A stretch of DNA of 64,000 nt from Asterias amurensis (lineage: Eukaryota > Echinodermata > Asteroidea > Forcipulatida > Asteriidae), in contig NC_092662.1 of NCBI RefSeq assembly GCF_032118995.1, positions 12,537,701 through 12,601,700 of the forward strand, given 5' to 3'. Position 1 is the first letter of the stretch, and every line of letters begins with the position of its first letter. Positions 17,299 to 29,651 of the stretch are shown piece by piece. The notes beneath the pieces were generated by a model. It saw only the letters and a program-made list of their open reading frames with translations. It ran no database searches and was not told the origin of the DNA. A program made the position numbers and the translations under genes.

Positions 17299-18918
17299 GA
17301 TGTGACCTGTGACATCACATGTTCAAAAGAGCCACAGAGCCTGGACTTCCTGCAGGCACATTTTGTACACAGCCTCATGGAAGAAAACAAAATCTTATAG
17401 TTTATGGAGATTGCACTCGGTGTCTAATTCCTATCAACTTTTGATATGATGAAAGTGGACACATCTCAAAACTCGTCCAGCTTTTAGTTTCATAACTCTT
17501 GGATTTATGTGGAAACATATTGCCTGCCAGAATACCTGAAGAATGCGCATGGTCACACTTATTGTAAGCAAAGTTCACATGGTCTATAGCGTTCGGTGGG
17601 TTGCACTTAAATCAAAAATATCGAATTATTCGGCGTGTATTTAGACGTGATAATACTAAGATATTAAGTTGTTAATAACTTATAGGGACATTATGAAAGA
17701 GTACAATAAAATCTCATCCGTTTTTGGCAGAATCAACCTGTGGAAGTTTAATATCGACTTATACGCTTTCGTGTTTGGGGGGGGGGGGGGGGGGTAACCT
17801 AAATTAAATGTGAATGCATCATCATCATTTAGACCATGTCCATCCAGTGTAGCCCTACTCATTTAGAAGCCATTCGTTTCTAATTTATGCAGCTCTTGTC
17901 ATTGTAGCTCCTGCATAAACTCTGATGTCATCTCCCCATCTTCTTATCTGTCTACCTCTTTCCCCTATGTTCTTGGTTATTGCCAGTCCATTATTCTTGT
18001 CCAACTGTTGTCATCTCTTCGGGCAGTGTGCCACTTCCATCTCCATTTAGCTTGTTTTACTGTCCGTATGATGTCTCGTATTCCTTTTTGGCCTTGCATG
18101 GTCTTTCAAACATTTTTGTTTTCTAAAACTTTGTTTTGCCTATTAGTTGTTGATTTTACTTGGATCGTTATGACCCATTGCAGAATGTAGGTAAAGGTAT
18201 TGGTGGCGTCTATAACTGCATGCAGTAGCACACTGGAAGCAAAATGGCGCAATCGTGACTTACGGTGGATGATGACGTCAGAGGCATTGGACCATTAGCA
18301 CAAAATGTGAGAAAAACAACTACTTGTTGGTTGTACACCGTGCATCTCATCTCTCCAGTCATATTCAAGCCCATGGCTACCGGAGCCAAATTTCATAAAG
18401 CTGATTGAGCATATATGCCGTACAACTTTCTGCTTTTAGCACTTAGCAGAATGAGTCACATAATTTCTGGTAAGCACACTTTGCTTGTGCTTCTATCTGC
18501 TTCTTGTGTTGGCCCAGCTCTGTTGAAAGACATAGTTCCTTCCTCCGCGATTGAACGAATAAATATGCTTGTGATTATGAAAGTGGAAGGTTTTGAAAAC
18601 TTGTTTGGGCATTTAGTATTTGTTGTTCCCTCCTGTAACGTCTAGCTCGGGGGGGGGGGGGGCTGTCTTTGTTTCTACGGCCAGTGCACCAAGCCGACCG
18701 CCCTGGGCTTAGAGGTGTGATGTTACGAGAGAAATATAAACTGATCTACAACAATTACATTTTTCATGCTTTTCCCGGAGGTCTCCTTACATCCTTCCTC
18801 ATCAAACTATAGTAAAATCATAGCTATTACAGACCCCACCCCAACCCCACCTGTCTTCCGTTTGGCAGTGACTTCGTTTTGGTTCCGTAATGACAAAACA
18901 GTCGCCCGTGCAACTTAC
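17299..18918. other. Intergenic, mostly unassigned
   Basis: Poly-G runs occur at 17777-17793 and 18649-18662. A fragment near 18388-18520 (AAATTTCATAAAGCTGATTG, TGCTTTTAGCACTTAGCAGA) resembles the GGGCCCAATTTCATGG MITEs. No gene is supported. Confidence 0.35.
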
Positions 18919-18922
18919 TTAA

Positions 18923-19382
18923 AGGAAGGCGGTGCCTTGGATCGGTCGAGTTGGTCCTTGAAAAGCGTTCTGTAACCGTTTGTTATAAAATCGTTATGTT
19001 AGAAAGGCATGTTTTTGTGGATCATTGTATTCTACTTTTACAACGATCCACACAAACATGCCCCGAAATTGCGTGGTTTTCTTTTTTCTTTTCTTTTACC
19101 TCGTCAACTTATACGGTCTAAAAGTTGGTGTGATGTTCCCTGAAAGGATGCTTTGCCGACTATATAATTCAGATTCAGATTTATGGGAGTCAAATCTTTG
19201 ACTCCCATAAATGGCCGACCGTGTTAGTTCGCGACGTAAAATGGAAACCGTGATACTTATGTGGATCTTTATATTCTACTTTTAAAACATCTTTCCAACT
19301 ACATTTGTATATGCATTTTATAACAAACGGTTTCAAACGCTTTTTGAAGACGAACTCGTCCGATCCAAGGCAACGTGTTCCT
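18923..19382. mobile_element. Fold-back MITE, family A, rearranged
   Basis: Ends GCCTTGGATCGGTCGAGTTG and CGATCCAAGGCAACGTGTTC between TTAA sites. About 80 bases longer than other copies, with an extra partial inner segment at 19010-19180, so it is rearranged. Confidence 0.8.
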
Positions 19383-19718
19383 TTAACATTTTTCATCCAT
19401 GCTTCAAGACCGATAGTCCATAGAGCTCAGTCTGTGAAAAAATGGGGGACTTCCCTGCGCATGATTTATTACAAGCTTTTATTTTTTTACGAACAGCGAC
19501 CGGATCTTCCAGTGAAGTTACACTACTGTGATGGCAACAATACAATGGTGGACGTGTATACCTCTGTTGGTATTTTCTTTGCCTCTTCTGTGAAAAGGGG
19601 TGGGGTGCACGTTTTTCTTTGCAAGCTTTTATTTTTCCTCCATGCTTTTACGAAACCCGGATATATATACAACAATACATGTGGCGGATGTGTGTACAAA
19701 CAATTGTGTACGTCAGTG

Positions 19719-19757
19719 CAGTACTTGCACACTCAGTACTTGCACACCCAGTACTTG
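19719..19757 (+). repeat. Small tandem repeat
   Basis: Three units of about CAGTACTTGCACAC, the last truncated. No function evident. Confidence 0.6.
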
Positions 19758-20033
19758 TTGTACACGAAGGTGATCGGTTGTGTTGACCATTGAAGACCAT
19801 CAAGGACAAGTGATTGCACTATTTGTTGACAAGGCACTTGTTATAAGCTAAGCTGAGTGTAAGACCTGGCTGGGAAGGACGAGATAAAAGGCTTACTGCA
19901 TGCACACGAAGCTCACTTTTGCCGTACAACTTACTGTAACAAACGAAGCATTCGCAGTTTCGAGTTATTCAAAGCAGAGTCGTGCTACCAGTTCTCTTTT
20001 TTTATCATCTCTGCTTTGACATAAACTGTCAAC

Positions 20034-22636
20034 ATGGCAGCCTCTCTTTTTAGCTTAGACAATCACGTTTTCCGGTTGTACACAACCTATGCAGCTGCTG
20101 TTACTCTGAAGATGATGTGCCTCTCGTTGCGTGTAGGTTATCTGAGAGTTACAAGAAAGGTAAGGTTAGTTCAATAATGCCATTTACGGTTGTCAAAACG
20201 AAAAGAATCTGTCGGTGGTTAAAGCCAAAAGCTGCAGTATTAAGTGCGTGGGCAGGAATGTGTGTCGTTGAATATCTATAATAGGAGTTGGTCATTCAAT
20301 ACGACAATACACACGTGGAAAGAGTATGTCACGAGAAAGATATTTTGTTACAGGACCTGTTTAGTTTTGTTTTATAAAAATAAATTGGTCGCCTCTTTTA
20401 ATTAACACCGGCAGCCATTTTGAAAATTGGCAAAATTTCCAGTGTTTTATTACACCAACATTTTTTCAAAGGACAGTTAAAAAACTGCTGCAATACATGT
20501 GCAGATGGTGTATATACAAATGTATATGTTTCTCATGGCATATTCTGACCATAACTCCGACCATCTCTGACTGTCTGCCAAATTCCATGCTTATATTTTT
20601 ATCACCAATAAAGGCGTCACTATAGGCCAAGTATTCAATCCCAAGATTTCACCTGCACATTTGCACATAAGCCCCACATGCACTAGGCAGGCCCACGGGA
20701 GTTTGATCTGTACTACACAGATACTGTACACAGACACAGAAAAATACGAAAGCACTTTCCGCTAGTAAAGTGTGAATTTGTTTCGGCTTTGTCACATATC
20801 AATGAGTATGAATTTGTGTTTAGTTGCTCGTAAAAATTCATTTTATAACGCGGGTTGAGAATTCTATAGGCATTTTGTGAGATTGGCAGTGATCGACCAT
20901 GCCTGCAGTTTGCAAGCAACCATAATATATATACAGGAATTCCATTGTTCGTCTTGTGTTTGTTTGTTTGTTTAGTATGATCTTCTAGTAAATGGAACTT
21001 GAAAAACTCCCGCAAGAGGATAAATTGTAACGCCAGGCTGACAACAGCTAATCTCTATCATACCATGGAAAGCAGTTGATCGTCCGGGTTTTTCCAAAAA
21101 GAGGAGGATGAGGGCCTTTTTATGTTCAATTTTTTTTTTCAAAGGCCGCCAAGTATTGGGATAAACACTGGCCACAAATTGTTCAGTTTAAATTCACTGC
21201 TTGCTTGTAATTACAATTTCGTAAAGGATTAGATAGTTTAATGAGAAATACACAGAAAATGTGTCTTAAAAAAGAGAGTAAAATAACGAATAATTTTAAA
21301 AAAAAAGGGGAGCGGCCTCAACAAAGGATGAAGGAGGGGAAGATCACCTGTCATTTATTTGGCCTAACATATGAATTTCCTAAATCAATAAATTGTGATT
21401 CATGGAACTAGACGACATTATAATACCTATCTTTAGTCATTGTGAAATCAGCGGTTAGGTAGGATTTGAAACCACGACCTTATGATTGCAATTTTGGATT
21501 TTTTTTTTTTTTTAACTGATTTATGATAAACGGAAAGATGACTCGAAATAGTGTCACAGACAGGCATAGGCCTACATACAGGAGCGTATAACGCAATGTA
21601 AATTCAGTTTATACGGAAGCTTTGTTTCAACCATTTTTACGTCTCTTCTTTCACATTTTGTCAAACAATTGTATATTTTTTAACAATTGTATATTGTCTT
21701 TTTCTAGCCATAACTGTTGATGTTTTTATATGGAGCTGACCAACTGTTGCAATTGCCAATTGAGGATGATTAAAACTTTTTAAGTCGAATTGAATTGAAT
21801 TGAGGTGAATTAAATTGAATTGAATGTTTTCATTATGGATTATCTCTTTATAGGTATTTATGAACAAGGAGGATGCTCATGGCAAACCGTTTGTGAAGCA
21901 GGATGACGATGTGGACCGAGCTTTAAGGTTTGTTTCATCTTTATATTGTCACACAATAATCAGTTCCTTCTGTTTTTCTTTAAAGGCTGTGGACAGTTTT
22001 GGTAATTACTCAAAATAATTATTATCATAAAACCTTACTTATAACGAGTAATTCGGAGAGGTTGATAGTATAAAACATTGTGAGAAACGGCTCCCTCTGA
22101 AGTAACGGTAGTTTTCGAGAAAGAAGTAATTACCCACGAATTTTATTTCGAGGCCTCAGAATTAGATTTTGAAGTCTCGAAATCAAGCATCTGAAAGCAC
22201 ACAACTTTGTGTGACAATGGTGTTTTTTCTTTTATCTCGCAACTTCAACGACCAATTGAGCTAAAATGTTGAGGTACACCAAGTGAGAAGACTATTACTA
22301 ATAGTGTCCAGTGTCTTTAAAAGCTGTTGAGCAGATACATATTTTGAGAATTTTGAATAAATTATTCTTTATACTTTCACGATATCCCACAGATGTCATC
22401 GAAACGACCTGGAGAACATCGTCCCCTTCCTGATTCTGGGACTGATGTACGTCACTACTGGCCCTAGTGTCTTCGCCGCTACTTGGCACTTTCGTGTCTT
22501 CGTAGCTTCTAGATTCTTCCACACCGTGGCCTATCTCACGCCTCTACCACAGCCCTGCCGGGCTCTCTCCTTTGTCATCGGGCTCGTGGCCAACATTTCC
22601 ATGGGGGTTCAGGTCCTCATGAACGGCATGGTTTAG
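20034..22636 (+). CDS. MGST1: Microsomal glutathione S-transferase 1, copy A
   Basis: MGST1 is a trimeric membrane enzyme of the MAPEG family in the endoplasmic reticulum and outer mitochondrial membrane. It conjugates glutathione to electrophiles and reduces lipid hydroperoxides. Coding exons 20034-20159, 21854-21927 and 22393-22636 join in phase to 147 residues (human form 155). Visible family marks: LKMMCLSL in helix 1, VFMNKEDA after it, the MAPEG signature CHRNDLENIVPFL, HFRVFVASRFFHTVAYLTP, and PQPCRALSFVIGL. The start ATG follows a short 5' leader and matches the start of copy B. Introns are 1.7 kb and 0.5 kb, the second filled largely by a TTAA MITE. A second gene of the same layout lies 4.1 kb downstream, so this is a tandem pair. 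Confidence 0.94.
20160..21853 (+). other. MGST1 copy A intron 1
   Basis: No second gene seen inside. AT-rich, with a GAATTGAATT-type simple repeat near 21787-21822. Confidence 0.5.
21983..22316 (+). mobile_element. TTAA MITE, family B
   Basis: Starts AGGCTGTGGACAGTTTTGG, ends CTAATAGTGTCCAGTGTCT, between TTAA sites. In intron 2 of MGST1 copy A; copy B lacks it at the matching place. Confidence 0.8.
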
Positions 22637-22938
22637 AAGACCCATTTTAGAATGTATCATAAGTTTATTGAGTCAATTTTGAGCTTCCGTTTGTTTGAGT
22701 TTTTTTTAATATTTATAAACGACAGCATTACAATCGTTTCAGACAGGCGCTCCTGAGTTGCGCTAATGGGTGCTCCTGGGTTCAAATTCTGAATTAAGTA
22801 CATGCAAAATTTATCTGAAACAGTTAGAAGCAGCTGGACGGGCTAGAAGTCGGTTGCAGTCATTCGAAACGACTCTGGGCGCCTTGGTTTCAGACGTCAA
22901 TCTTGTCTGAGACTTACCTAATGTAAATGTTATGTTAA

Positions 22939-23322
22939 AGGAACACGTTGCCTTGGATCGGACGAGTTGGTCTATGAAAAGCGTTTGTAACTGTTTTTTT
23001 TATAAAATGCATATGGTTGGAAAGATGTTTAAAAAGTAGAATACAATGATATACACACATTTGCCTCGAAATTGCGTGGTTTTCCTTTTACTGTGCAACC
23101 TAACACGGTCGGCCATTTATGGGAGTCAAAATTTTGATTCCCATAAATGGCCGACCGTGTTAGTCGACGAGGTAAAAGGAAAACCGTGCAACTTCGAGGC
23201 ATGTTTGTGTGGATCACTTAATTCTACTTTTACAACATCTTTCTAATAATATGTATTTTACACCAAACGGTTACAAACGCTTTTCAAAGACCAACTCGAC
23301 CGATCCAAGGCAACGTGTTCCT
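22939..23322. mobile_element. Fold-back MITE, family A
   Basis: A 384-base palindrome with the AGGAACACGTTGCCTTGGAT end on both sides, TTAA flanks. Its right TTAA (23323-23326) is shared with the THAP-bearing element. Confidence 0.9.
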
Positions 23323-23326
23323 TTAA

Positions 23327-24217
23327 AGGCACCTGGAAATAGGAGTTTTTTCCTTTTAAACATAAGAGTATATGTTTGTTAACAATAAAACAATTTTTTG
23401 AGTAATTGTTTGTCACGATTTATATGTTAAAAAAAAAAATTAAGTGACTGGGGGGGTTGACTCCGCCTACCCCTTTTGTGACGTAGGAAAAGGAAGACTT
23501 TGCCTCGGTCAAACATAGACCCCCTCGATGCGTAGATAAACACACGCGCAAAAGTACATGTAATTCTAAGACGTGAGTTTGTACGCAGCGAAAAAGGTTT
23601 TTTTCTTGCCTTTTTCCGGCAATGCCGACCAGGTGTATTGCTGCTGGATGCAGCAAAACAACTAAAGATGGGGTCAGTCTTCATCTGTTTCCTGCAGATC
23701 CCAAGTATAGGCAGTTGTGGGCTGCGAAAGTCAGATTAACTAGAGCAAAGTGGTCCGGTCCGACGTCTTTGTCAGCGCTGCAGCGAACACTTAGAGCCGT
23801 CGTGCTTCGAATCCTGGATACACAACTCATTTGACATGACGAGAAGAGCCATTCTTAAACACGACGCCGTCCCAACAATTTAGCAGCAATAGCTTTTGTA
23901 AAAACCACTAGGCGTTCAACATGTTCAAGTTTCAATGTACGTATGTGTGTAAAATCGTGTCTAAATTTGTTTAGATATGCCATGTTCCCAGACGTAAAGT
24001 ATGGGGGCCCGACTACAAATTTTCTCTCCAAATATCGCGCCTTGAAATACGTCACGAACAGCGCCCTCTCGGGTCGGGGCCTACTCGTAAATTTGTAAAT
24101 ACAATCAAAACTAAGATTTTTAAACCTTAGTTAATTTTTTATTCACATTCCTCTCATAAAAACACATATTTTAGTGACAAAAGCTTTATTTTAAAAAAAT
24201 ACCACTTCCATGTGACT
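23327..24217 (+). mobile_element. THAP-bearing TTAA element, copy 1 (Kolobok-like, non-autonomous)
   Basis: About 890 bases between TTAA sites. Left end AGGCACCTGGAAATAGG; right end ACTTCCATGTGACT. It holds the start of a THAP-domain exon (23622 on) but no transposase catalytic core. A shorter copy in the opposite orientation is at 25474-26052. TTAA target, AG-rich termini and THAP are features of the Kolobok superfamily; this assignment is inference from family knowledge. Confidence 0.65.
23622..23834 (+). pseudogene. THAP zinc-finger exon fragment inside DNA element
   Basis: The frame begins MPTRCIAAGCSKTTKDGVSL, then HLFPADPKYRQLWAAKV. These are the first half of a THAP (C2CH) domain: Met-Pro, Cys-x-Ala-x-Gly-Cys, the His-x-Phe-Pro step and the Trp. 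After WSGPTSLSAL the frame leaves the family pattern; the expected CSxHF step is lost, so this copy is broken. THAP domains bind DNA in host factors and in P- and Kolobok-type transposases. Confidence 0.7.
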
Positions 24218-24221
24218 TTAA

Positions 24222-25470
24222 GTTAACCTGTCTGAAACCAAGATTTATTTGGGTCGACCTTGGGTCGCTCCTAATCTTCTGGGTTCAGCGCAGCAGAGTC
24301 GTGCTGAAAATGCAGGAGTCGACTATATGAGTACAAATCTCGGAGAATAAGCACAGGTAAAAATCTGGACTACTCCAGTAACGGAATATAGTCCAGACTT
24401 CACTTTGTGATAACATTCTTGGTCAATGCACGAGCAAAATGCGTTTTATACTAACTCACACATAGATCCTAGTTGTTTGAACCTTGTTCACAATAAACAT
24501 GCACGAAAAAGACACGGAAATTAGTCCACCTATTTTCTTATTATACTGCAATTTGTTTTACTCGACAAAATTGACGCTTGTGTTTTTCCATGGTTCCCTC
24601 TGTATTCGCAGGACCAATCACATGTGCCCTACGGCAGTTTTTATACTAGCATTGTACATTAAACATAATTATTTTTGTACTAAAAATGCTGTACATGTGT
24701 TTTGTATGGTTTTAATGTGTATTGTATTAAATTGTAAGCTGTATTATAATCACGATTACAATGAATTGAATTAAATATTGTGAGTTGAACTTGATTCATA
24801 ATAATTAAAGTATGAACTTGTAAAGTCAAGTGTGTGTTTTGATTTGATACACGTCGGTAAATATTGTTCTCTTTCGCTGTGGTATTAAAACCCCCATCAC
24901 ACCGAACTCTCACAACGTTCTGGTGAAAAAATGTGGTCGAACGGGCTAAAAGCTGTCACGCAAACGGACTGGTCGTGTGAGCAACTTTAACAGTCTGTTC
25001 ACTAACGAGCAAGGCATTCTGAGAAAAACAAATATGGTTTGACGAGATCATACACCACTGGGAACGAGGTTGGCAAGGGGTCTATGCACTATATCCATTA
25101 ATCTCTTATCAAATACAAAGTGAAATAAATTAGAGATGGTGGTTTATCGCCACTTTTTCCTTGAAGAATGTCCGTCTAAAATCAGTGAGCTTTTAGTTGA
25201 ACTAATCAACCATCAATTTTAAAACAAGTCCAGTATAAGTGATAATTAGTCTCCGGAAAGCTCCACAAGTTTAACGTGGAATGATCACCCACGTCGCATT
25301 TGGGCGACAAAGGTAGGCCTATTTATACAAAATAATTCATTCACTTCGGAGCCCATTAATAATACTGTTCTTATATTGCGATTCATCAGTCCCCTAGGGC
25401 GTATGAAGTCACTCGGTATTTTGTCCTGCAAGGTGTGTGGAGCTGCGTTTTGAAGTATGAGACATATATT
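24222..25470. other. Intergenic between THAP elements
   Basis: No gene supported. AT-rich, with ATT-rich stretches around 24660-24780. Confidence 0.35.
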
Positions 25471-25473
25471 CCT

Positions 25474-26052
25474 TTAAAGTCACCTGGAAGTGGTATTTTG
25501 TCAAAATAAAGCTTTCGTCACTGGTTCTTTACGTCTTTCAGGTACCTTCTTCGACTTCCCACTAGCTGGAAAAATTGTTGGGATTGCGTCATGTTTTAGA
25601 CAATAACTTTTCTCTTCATGTCAAAATGTGTGGTGTATTCCGGATTCTCGAAGCACGACGGCTCGAAGTGTTTGCTGCACAGCGCTGGAAAATACGTCGG
25701 ACCGGACCACTTTGCAAACTGACCCCATCTTTAGTTGTTTTGCTGCATCCAGCAGCAATACACCTGTTCACATTGCCGGAAAATGCAAGAGAAAAACCCT
25801 TTTTTCGGAACGCACAAACTCACGACTAGGACATTGATGTATTGCACGTATGTGTGTTCGATATTCGATCGAGGCAAAGTCTGCCTCGATTGACGTCACA
25901 AAAGGGGGAGGCGGAGTCATCCCCCCGAAAAACTTTATCTATTTTCTAAACATATAAATCGTTACAAACAATTACTCAAAAAGTATTGTATTGTTCATAA
26001 ACATATACATGTACTGTAATGTTTAAAATAAAATAAAAATCCAGGTGACTTA
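25474..26052 (-). mobile_element. THAP-bearing TTAA element, copy 2, inverted and shorter
   Basis: Left end AGTCACCTGGAAGTGG after TTTAA, right end ATCCAGGTGACTTA. The minus strand carries the same THAP start (GTATTGCTGCTGGATGCAGC), then after an internal deletion the second half: ALCSKHFEPSCFENP with the CSxHF step. Copy 1 and copy 2 thus retain different halves best, showing a common source with a full THAP domain. Confidence 0.65.
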
Positions 26053-26245
26053 GAAGCATCAGCCGATCAGACCACAGGAACACCGGGGCAAACCCCTTCT
26101 CTTTTCGATAAGTGCACTCTGTTACAACACATGGGACCAACGGCTTGACGTCCCATCCGAAGGACGAAGCATCTTGGTTTGATGTCTTGCTTAAGGACAC
26201 AGATGTTCTAGGCGGGGCCAGAAGCCAGGAAGTGGATCTACTACC
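26040..26245 (-). mobile_element. tRNA-derived SINE, truncated
   Basis: Body phrases ACACATGGGACCAACGGCTT and GTCCCATCCGAAGGACGAAG with CTTGCTTAAGGACACA. The head is lost. Confidence 0.65.
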
Positions 26246-26745
26246 CCTGCTCATCATAAATACAAAAGTTTTAGTCCGATGCTATAGGCCACAAAACACC
26301 ACTAATTATCATAGAACTTTATCGCAAATACTTGGTACTATAGTCTTGAAATCAAGTCGGTAATTGATAAGCGCGGGGTGGTTACGGGAACGGTACACAC
26401 ACCATCGATCCCAGTATGTGCTGTGCATGAACGGCAGAGTGTTTGGGGCAGCGCTAGCGCCTTGTCATCAAGTCTAACTTGGTACTCGCGCTGCAAGCGT
26501 TGAATGAGGTACATGCTGTATCCAAAGCTTTACCTGCATGCACCTCATTATGCGCTTGCGTAATAGGCCAACATGTACATTAGTTTGCAAAAAGGTCTAT
26601 TGTGATCAGGACCCAATCCCCCCCCCCCGCCCCTTGCATGCGTTATCTCTGTGGTTCCTTCCTCCATGCTCTGTGTAAACACCACTCGATTTGGGTCAGT
26701 ACAAATTTATAGAACACAAACCAGTGCACACTACCAGCGGACAAC

Positions 26746-29321
26746 ATGGACGCCCAATCCGTCTTGAGTTTAGACAACCCAATATTTCGGCTGTATGCCA
26801 ATTACGGTGCCGCAGTCACATTGAAGATGATGTGCTTGTCTCTATACGTTAGTCGTATTAGGATAACACGTAAGGTAAGCTTAGGAATGTTTAGGATCCA
26901 TGTCAAATTATTGAGGAATGCCGCGGTCGTCATAATAATTACACTGTATTTGAGACCCGCTGGCACTAATATGTCATTCTTTCACTCGTAATATTATACC
27001 ATTGTTTGAAAGGGTTACACCCCTATGCTCAAACAAACAACAATCCCTGTGTTCCGGCACCTCTCGTGTATTTTCCATACCTAACCCTATCGTGTAAATC
27101 ATTAGAGGTTTTTGAATCGCAGTTGTCGGGAAAAGGGGTGTCGGACCAGTGAGTAAGAACATGTTGCGAATTCAGTGTTGGAGGTCTCGGGCCGGCTTCC
27201 CCATTGAGGCCCGGGTCTTGGCCCCGGAGGTCGTGCAACTACTGAGGGCGATCAGAGTGCCAGACCACTACCTCCTACCCAACTCCCGACTCACAAACTT
27301 TGAAGAAGACATCGTGAGACCCTCCGATGTATATGCACGAGTTTTCGCCATAGCCCAAAATTTAGTGACTTGGCATTTTTACAATCAATTTTTCTATTGA
27401 AGGAAAACCACGCAATCTCTTGGCAAACTTGTGTGGATCATTGTATTCTACTTTATAACATCTTTCCAACCATATGCATTTTATAAAAAACGGTTACACA
27501 CACTTTTGTTTTGACCAACTCGTCCGATCCAAGGCAACGTGTTCCTTTAAAGTCACCACTTACTTTATGTGGTTTTAAGTTCTTAAAAGATTAGTAAGTT
27601 TAACGAGAAATACACAGAACAATATTGTCTCTTTTTAAAATAAAAAACGATGCGGCCTCAAAAAAGGATGAGGGAACTGTTTTTTTTTTTGTTTTTTTTT
27701 TTGCCTTATGCAATACTTTTGTTGTTGATGCAATTTCCTTTTATTTCGGAAGGTATTTGCGAACTTGGAGGATGCCTCTGGTAAGCAGAAATACGTAAGG
27801 AATGACGATGATATCGAACGAGGTTTGAGGTTTGTAATTATAGCAGCTTGCTCCGTTCTAAAGATCGTAAAGCGAAATTTAAATGGGATAAAGAGCAGGG
27901 GTCGAAATTGCCACTAGCCCGCTAGCCCAGGACTACCAGATTTACATCCGGGCTACTGATTTTTCCAGTTTGATAGCCCGACGGGCTAGTTGAATAATAA
28001 TGCAAAAATCATAATCACAAACAATAAAGAACTATGTTATTGGTGTATTTTAAAGTTTGAGCCGTGACCATGACATAACGTGGCTTTTGGGCTCCAAAAT
28101 CTAATCAGGGCTACTAAAAATTATTGGTCACTAGCCCTGCTGACAACCATGGAAATACACTTAATTTCGACCCCTGAAGAGGTTGACTTTTTTATCAAAT
28201 TGGCTACAAACTTTATTGCCAACGTTGTCAAACTGTTTCTTTAGGTTTATCGCTCGCCCCCTGCATTTAATATCATGCATTATCCTGCATCATGCCCCCT
28301 GTATTATCATGTGGAGCAAGACTATTCAACGCATCAATTGGGGGAATTGTATGTTCTATTAATTTATTGTTACGTCAGTATTTTGTTGATGACCGACCAG
28401 CCCAGTCGAGACGTTGAGACCGATTACGATCTTACTCGGTGACAGTGAAGTTCAAAGGGAAGTTCCCTCGCCCCACTTAGCGAAAGTAGTATAAATACCC
28501 GGCCGATTTTTTACCTTCGCCCGGGGCCTAATTTCATGGAGCTGCATAACGGTCGATTTTGTGCTTAACGAGCGCACCTGGCAATTTTTTTTTTCATGGC
28601 CTTGCTTAAGCAAGGTTTTTTGCTTAAAGCGGTAAAACAATCATGTTTCCTCTGAAGTAAGGATTTTAGAACTCCTTCTGTGGTCCTTTCTCTATGATCT
28701 GATTCACCAAGAGAAATCCTGTCATCAAACGCGCTCGTAGACCATCTGCTGCGTCCAAAGTTCGGCGAATTTTGAACACGTTCGCGTGTAAACTTACCAA
28801 TGACAACCCAATTATTTCTGAGGAAAGCCATTCTGAGAGGACCTCAAGTCTTTGAAGAACGTATGTAAAGTAAATTTTTCTTAATTCGTCAAAGAAGGCC
28901 AATTGCTCAATGCTCATGTAAATGATATGGTTACACTTTACGAAAAGGACAACGCCCCCCCCCCCAAAAAAAAAAAAAAAAAAAAAAAAAATGAGTGGTA
29001 GGGCCTACAATCCATAAGAAACTTTAAAATCTTCCTTCCTTTGATCTTTCTTGAACCCTGTTATAACTCTTACCCAGATGTCATCGAAACGACCTGGAGA
29101 ACGTCATCCCCTTCCTGGTTCTGGGTTTGATGTACGTCACTATTGGCCTTAGTGTCTTCGCCGCTACTTGGCACTTTCGTGTCTTCGTAGCTTCTAGATT
29201 CTTCCACACCGTGGCCTATCTCACGCCTCTACCACAGCCCTGCCGGGCTCTCTCCTTTGTCATCGGGCTCGTGGCCAACATTTCCATGGGGGTTCAGGTC
29301 CTCATGAACGGCACCTTCTAG
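26746..29321 (+). CDS. MGST1: Microsomal glutathione S-transferase 1, copy B
   Basis: Second gene of the tandem pair, same function as copy A. Coding exons 26746-26874, 27753-27829 and 29078-29321 join in phase to 149 residues. Exon 1 reads MDAQSVLSLDNPIFRLYANY, exon 2 VFANLEDASGKQKYVRNDDD; the latter is closer to the vertebrate form (a two-lysine/tyrosine step) than copy A. Exon 3 carries CHRNDLENVIPFL and the remaining helices. Exon 3 shares 164 unbroken identical bases with copy A (29150-29313 against 22465-22628), while exons 1 and 2 differ at many sites. The copies end differently (NGMV in A, NGTF in B). No break is seen, so both may be active. Confidence 0.94.
27399..27548. mobile_element. 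Half copy of fold-back MITE, family A
   Basis: Only the right half: GTGTGGATCATTGTATTCTA through CGATCCAAGGCAACGTGTTC CT and TTTAA. In intron 1 of MGST1 copy B. Confidence 0.8.
27897..28175. mobile_element. MITE (AGGGGTCGAAATT ends)
   Basis: Left AGGGGTCGAAATTGCCACTA, right CTTAATTTCGACCCCT. Inner GGGCTAC/TAGCCC units. In intron 2 of MGST1 copy B. Confidence 0.75.
28176..29077 (+). other. Remainder of MGST1 copy B intron 2
   Basis: A partial MITE (CCTAATTTCATGGAGCTGC, then GCTTAAGCAAGG) at 28515-28640. A C-run then A-run at 28956-28991. No gene supported. Confidence 0.4.
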
Positions 29322-29651
29322 AAGAGTAAACAGGACAGTTTACATAGCATGTGTATAGCGCCACTGCCCATCAACGCAGCATATTACATTGGTTATTAAT
29401 CAATTTAGATTAGTTTACATAATGAGGCAGATTTACTGATGAAGATAGTGATGAGTATATTCCGGGGTGAGCAAAATGAGCAACAGCGCGTCTTGATGTA
29501 GACTTGGGAAAGAGGTTGGGTTCCATGAACCATGATGCGACTATCGGGTTCCCGTCCCCCTGTATAGATGGATTGAACATGACGTCATTGACCACCATCT
29601 TTGATGTAAACTGATGGAAAATGCATGCGTGTACGCGCTGCGGAGGACTCC

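Noticed and set aside
19719-19757. CRISPR-like short repeats
   Set aside because: Only three adjoining 14-base units without spacers in animal DNA; a plain tandem repeat.
19305-19793. A 162-residue frame
   Set aside because: It begins in the end of a palindromic MITE and continues into non-coding sequence; no family resemblance.
27149-27400. An 83-residue frame between MGST1 exons, possible third MGST1 piece
   Set aside because: No MAPEG motif and no fitting splice sites; it lies in intron 1 of copy B.
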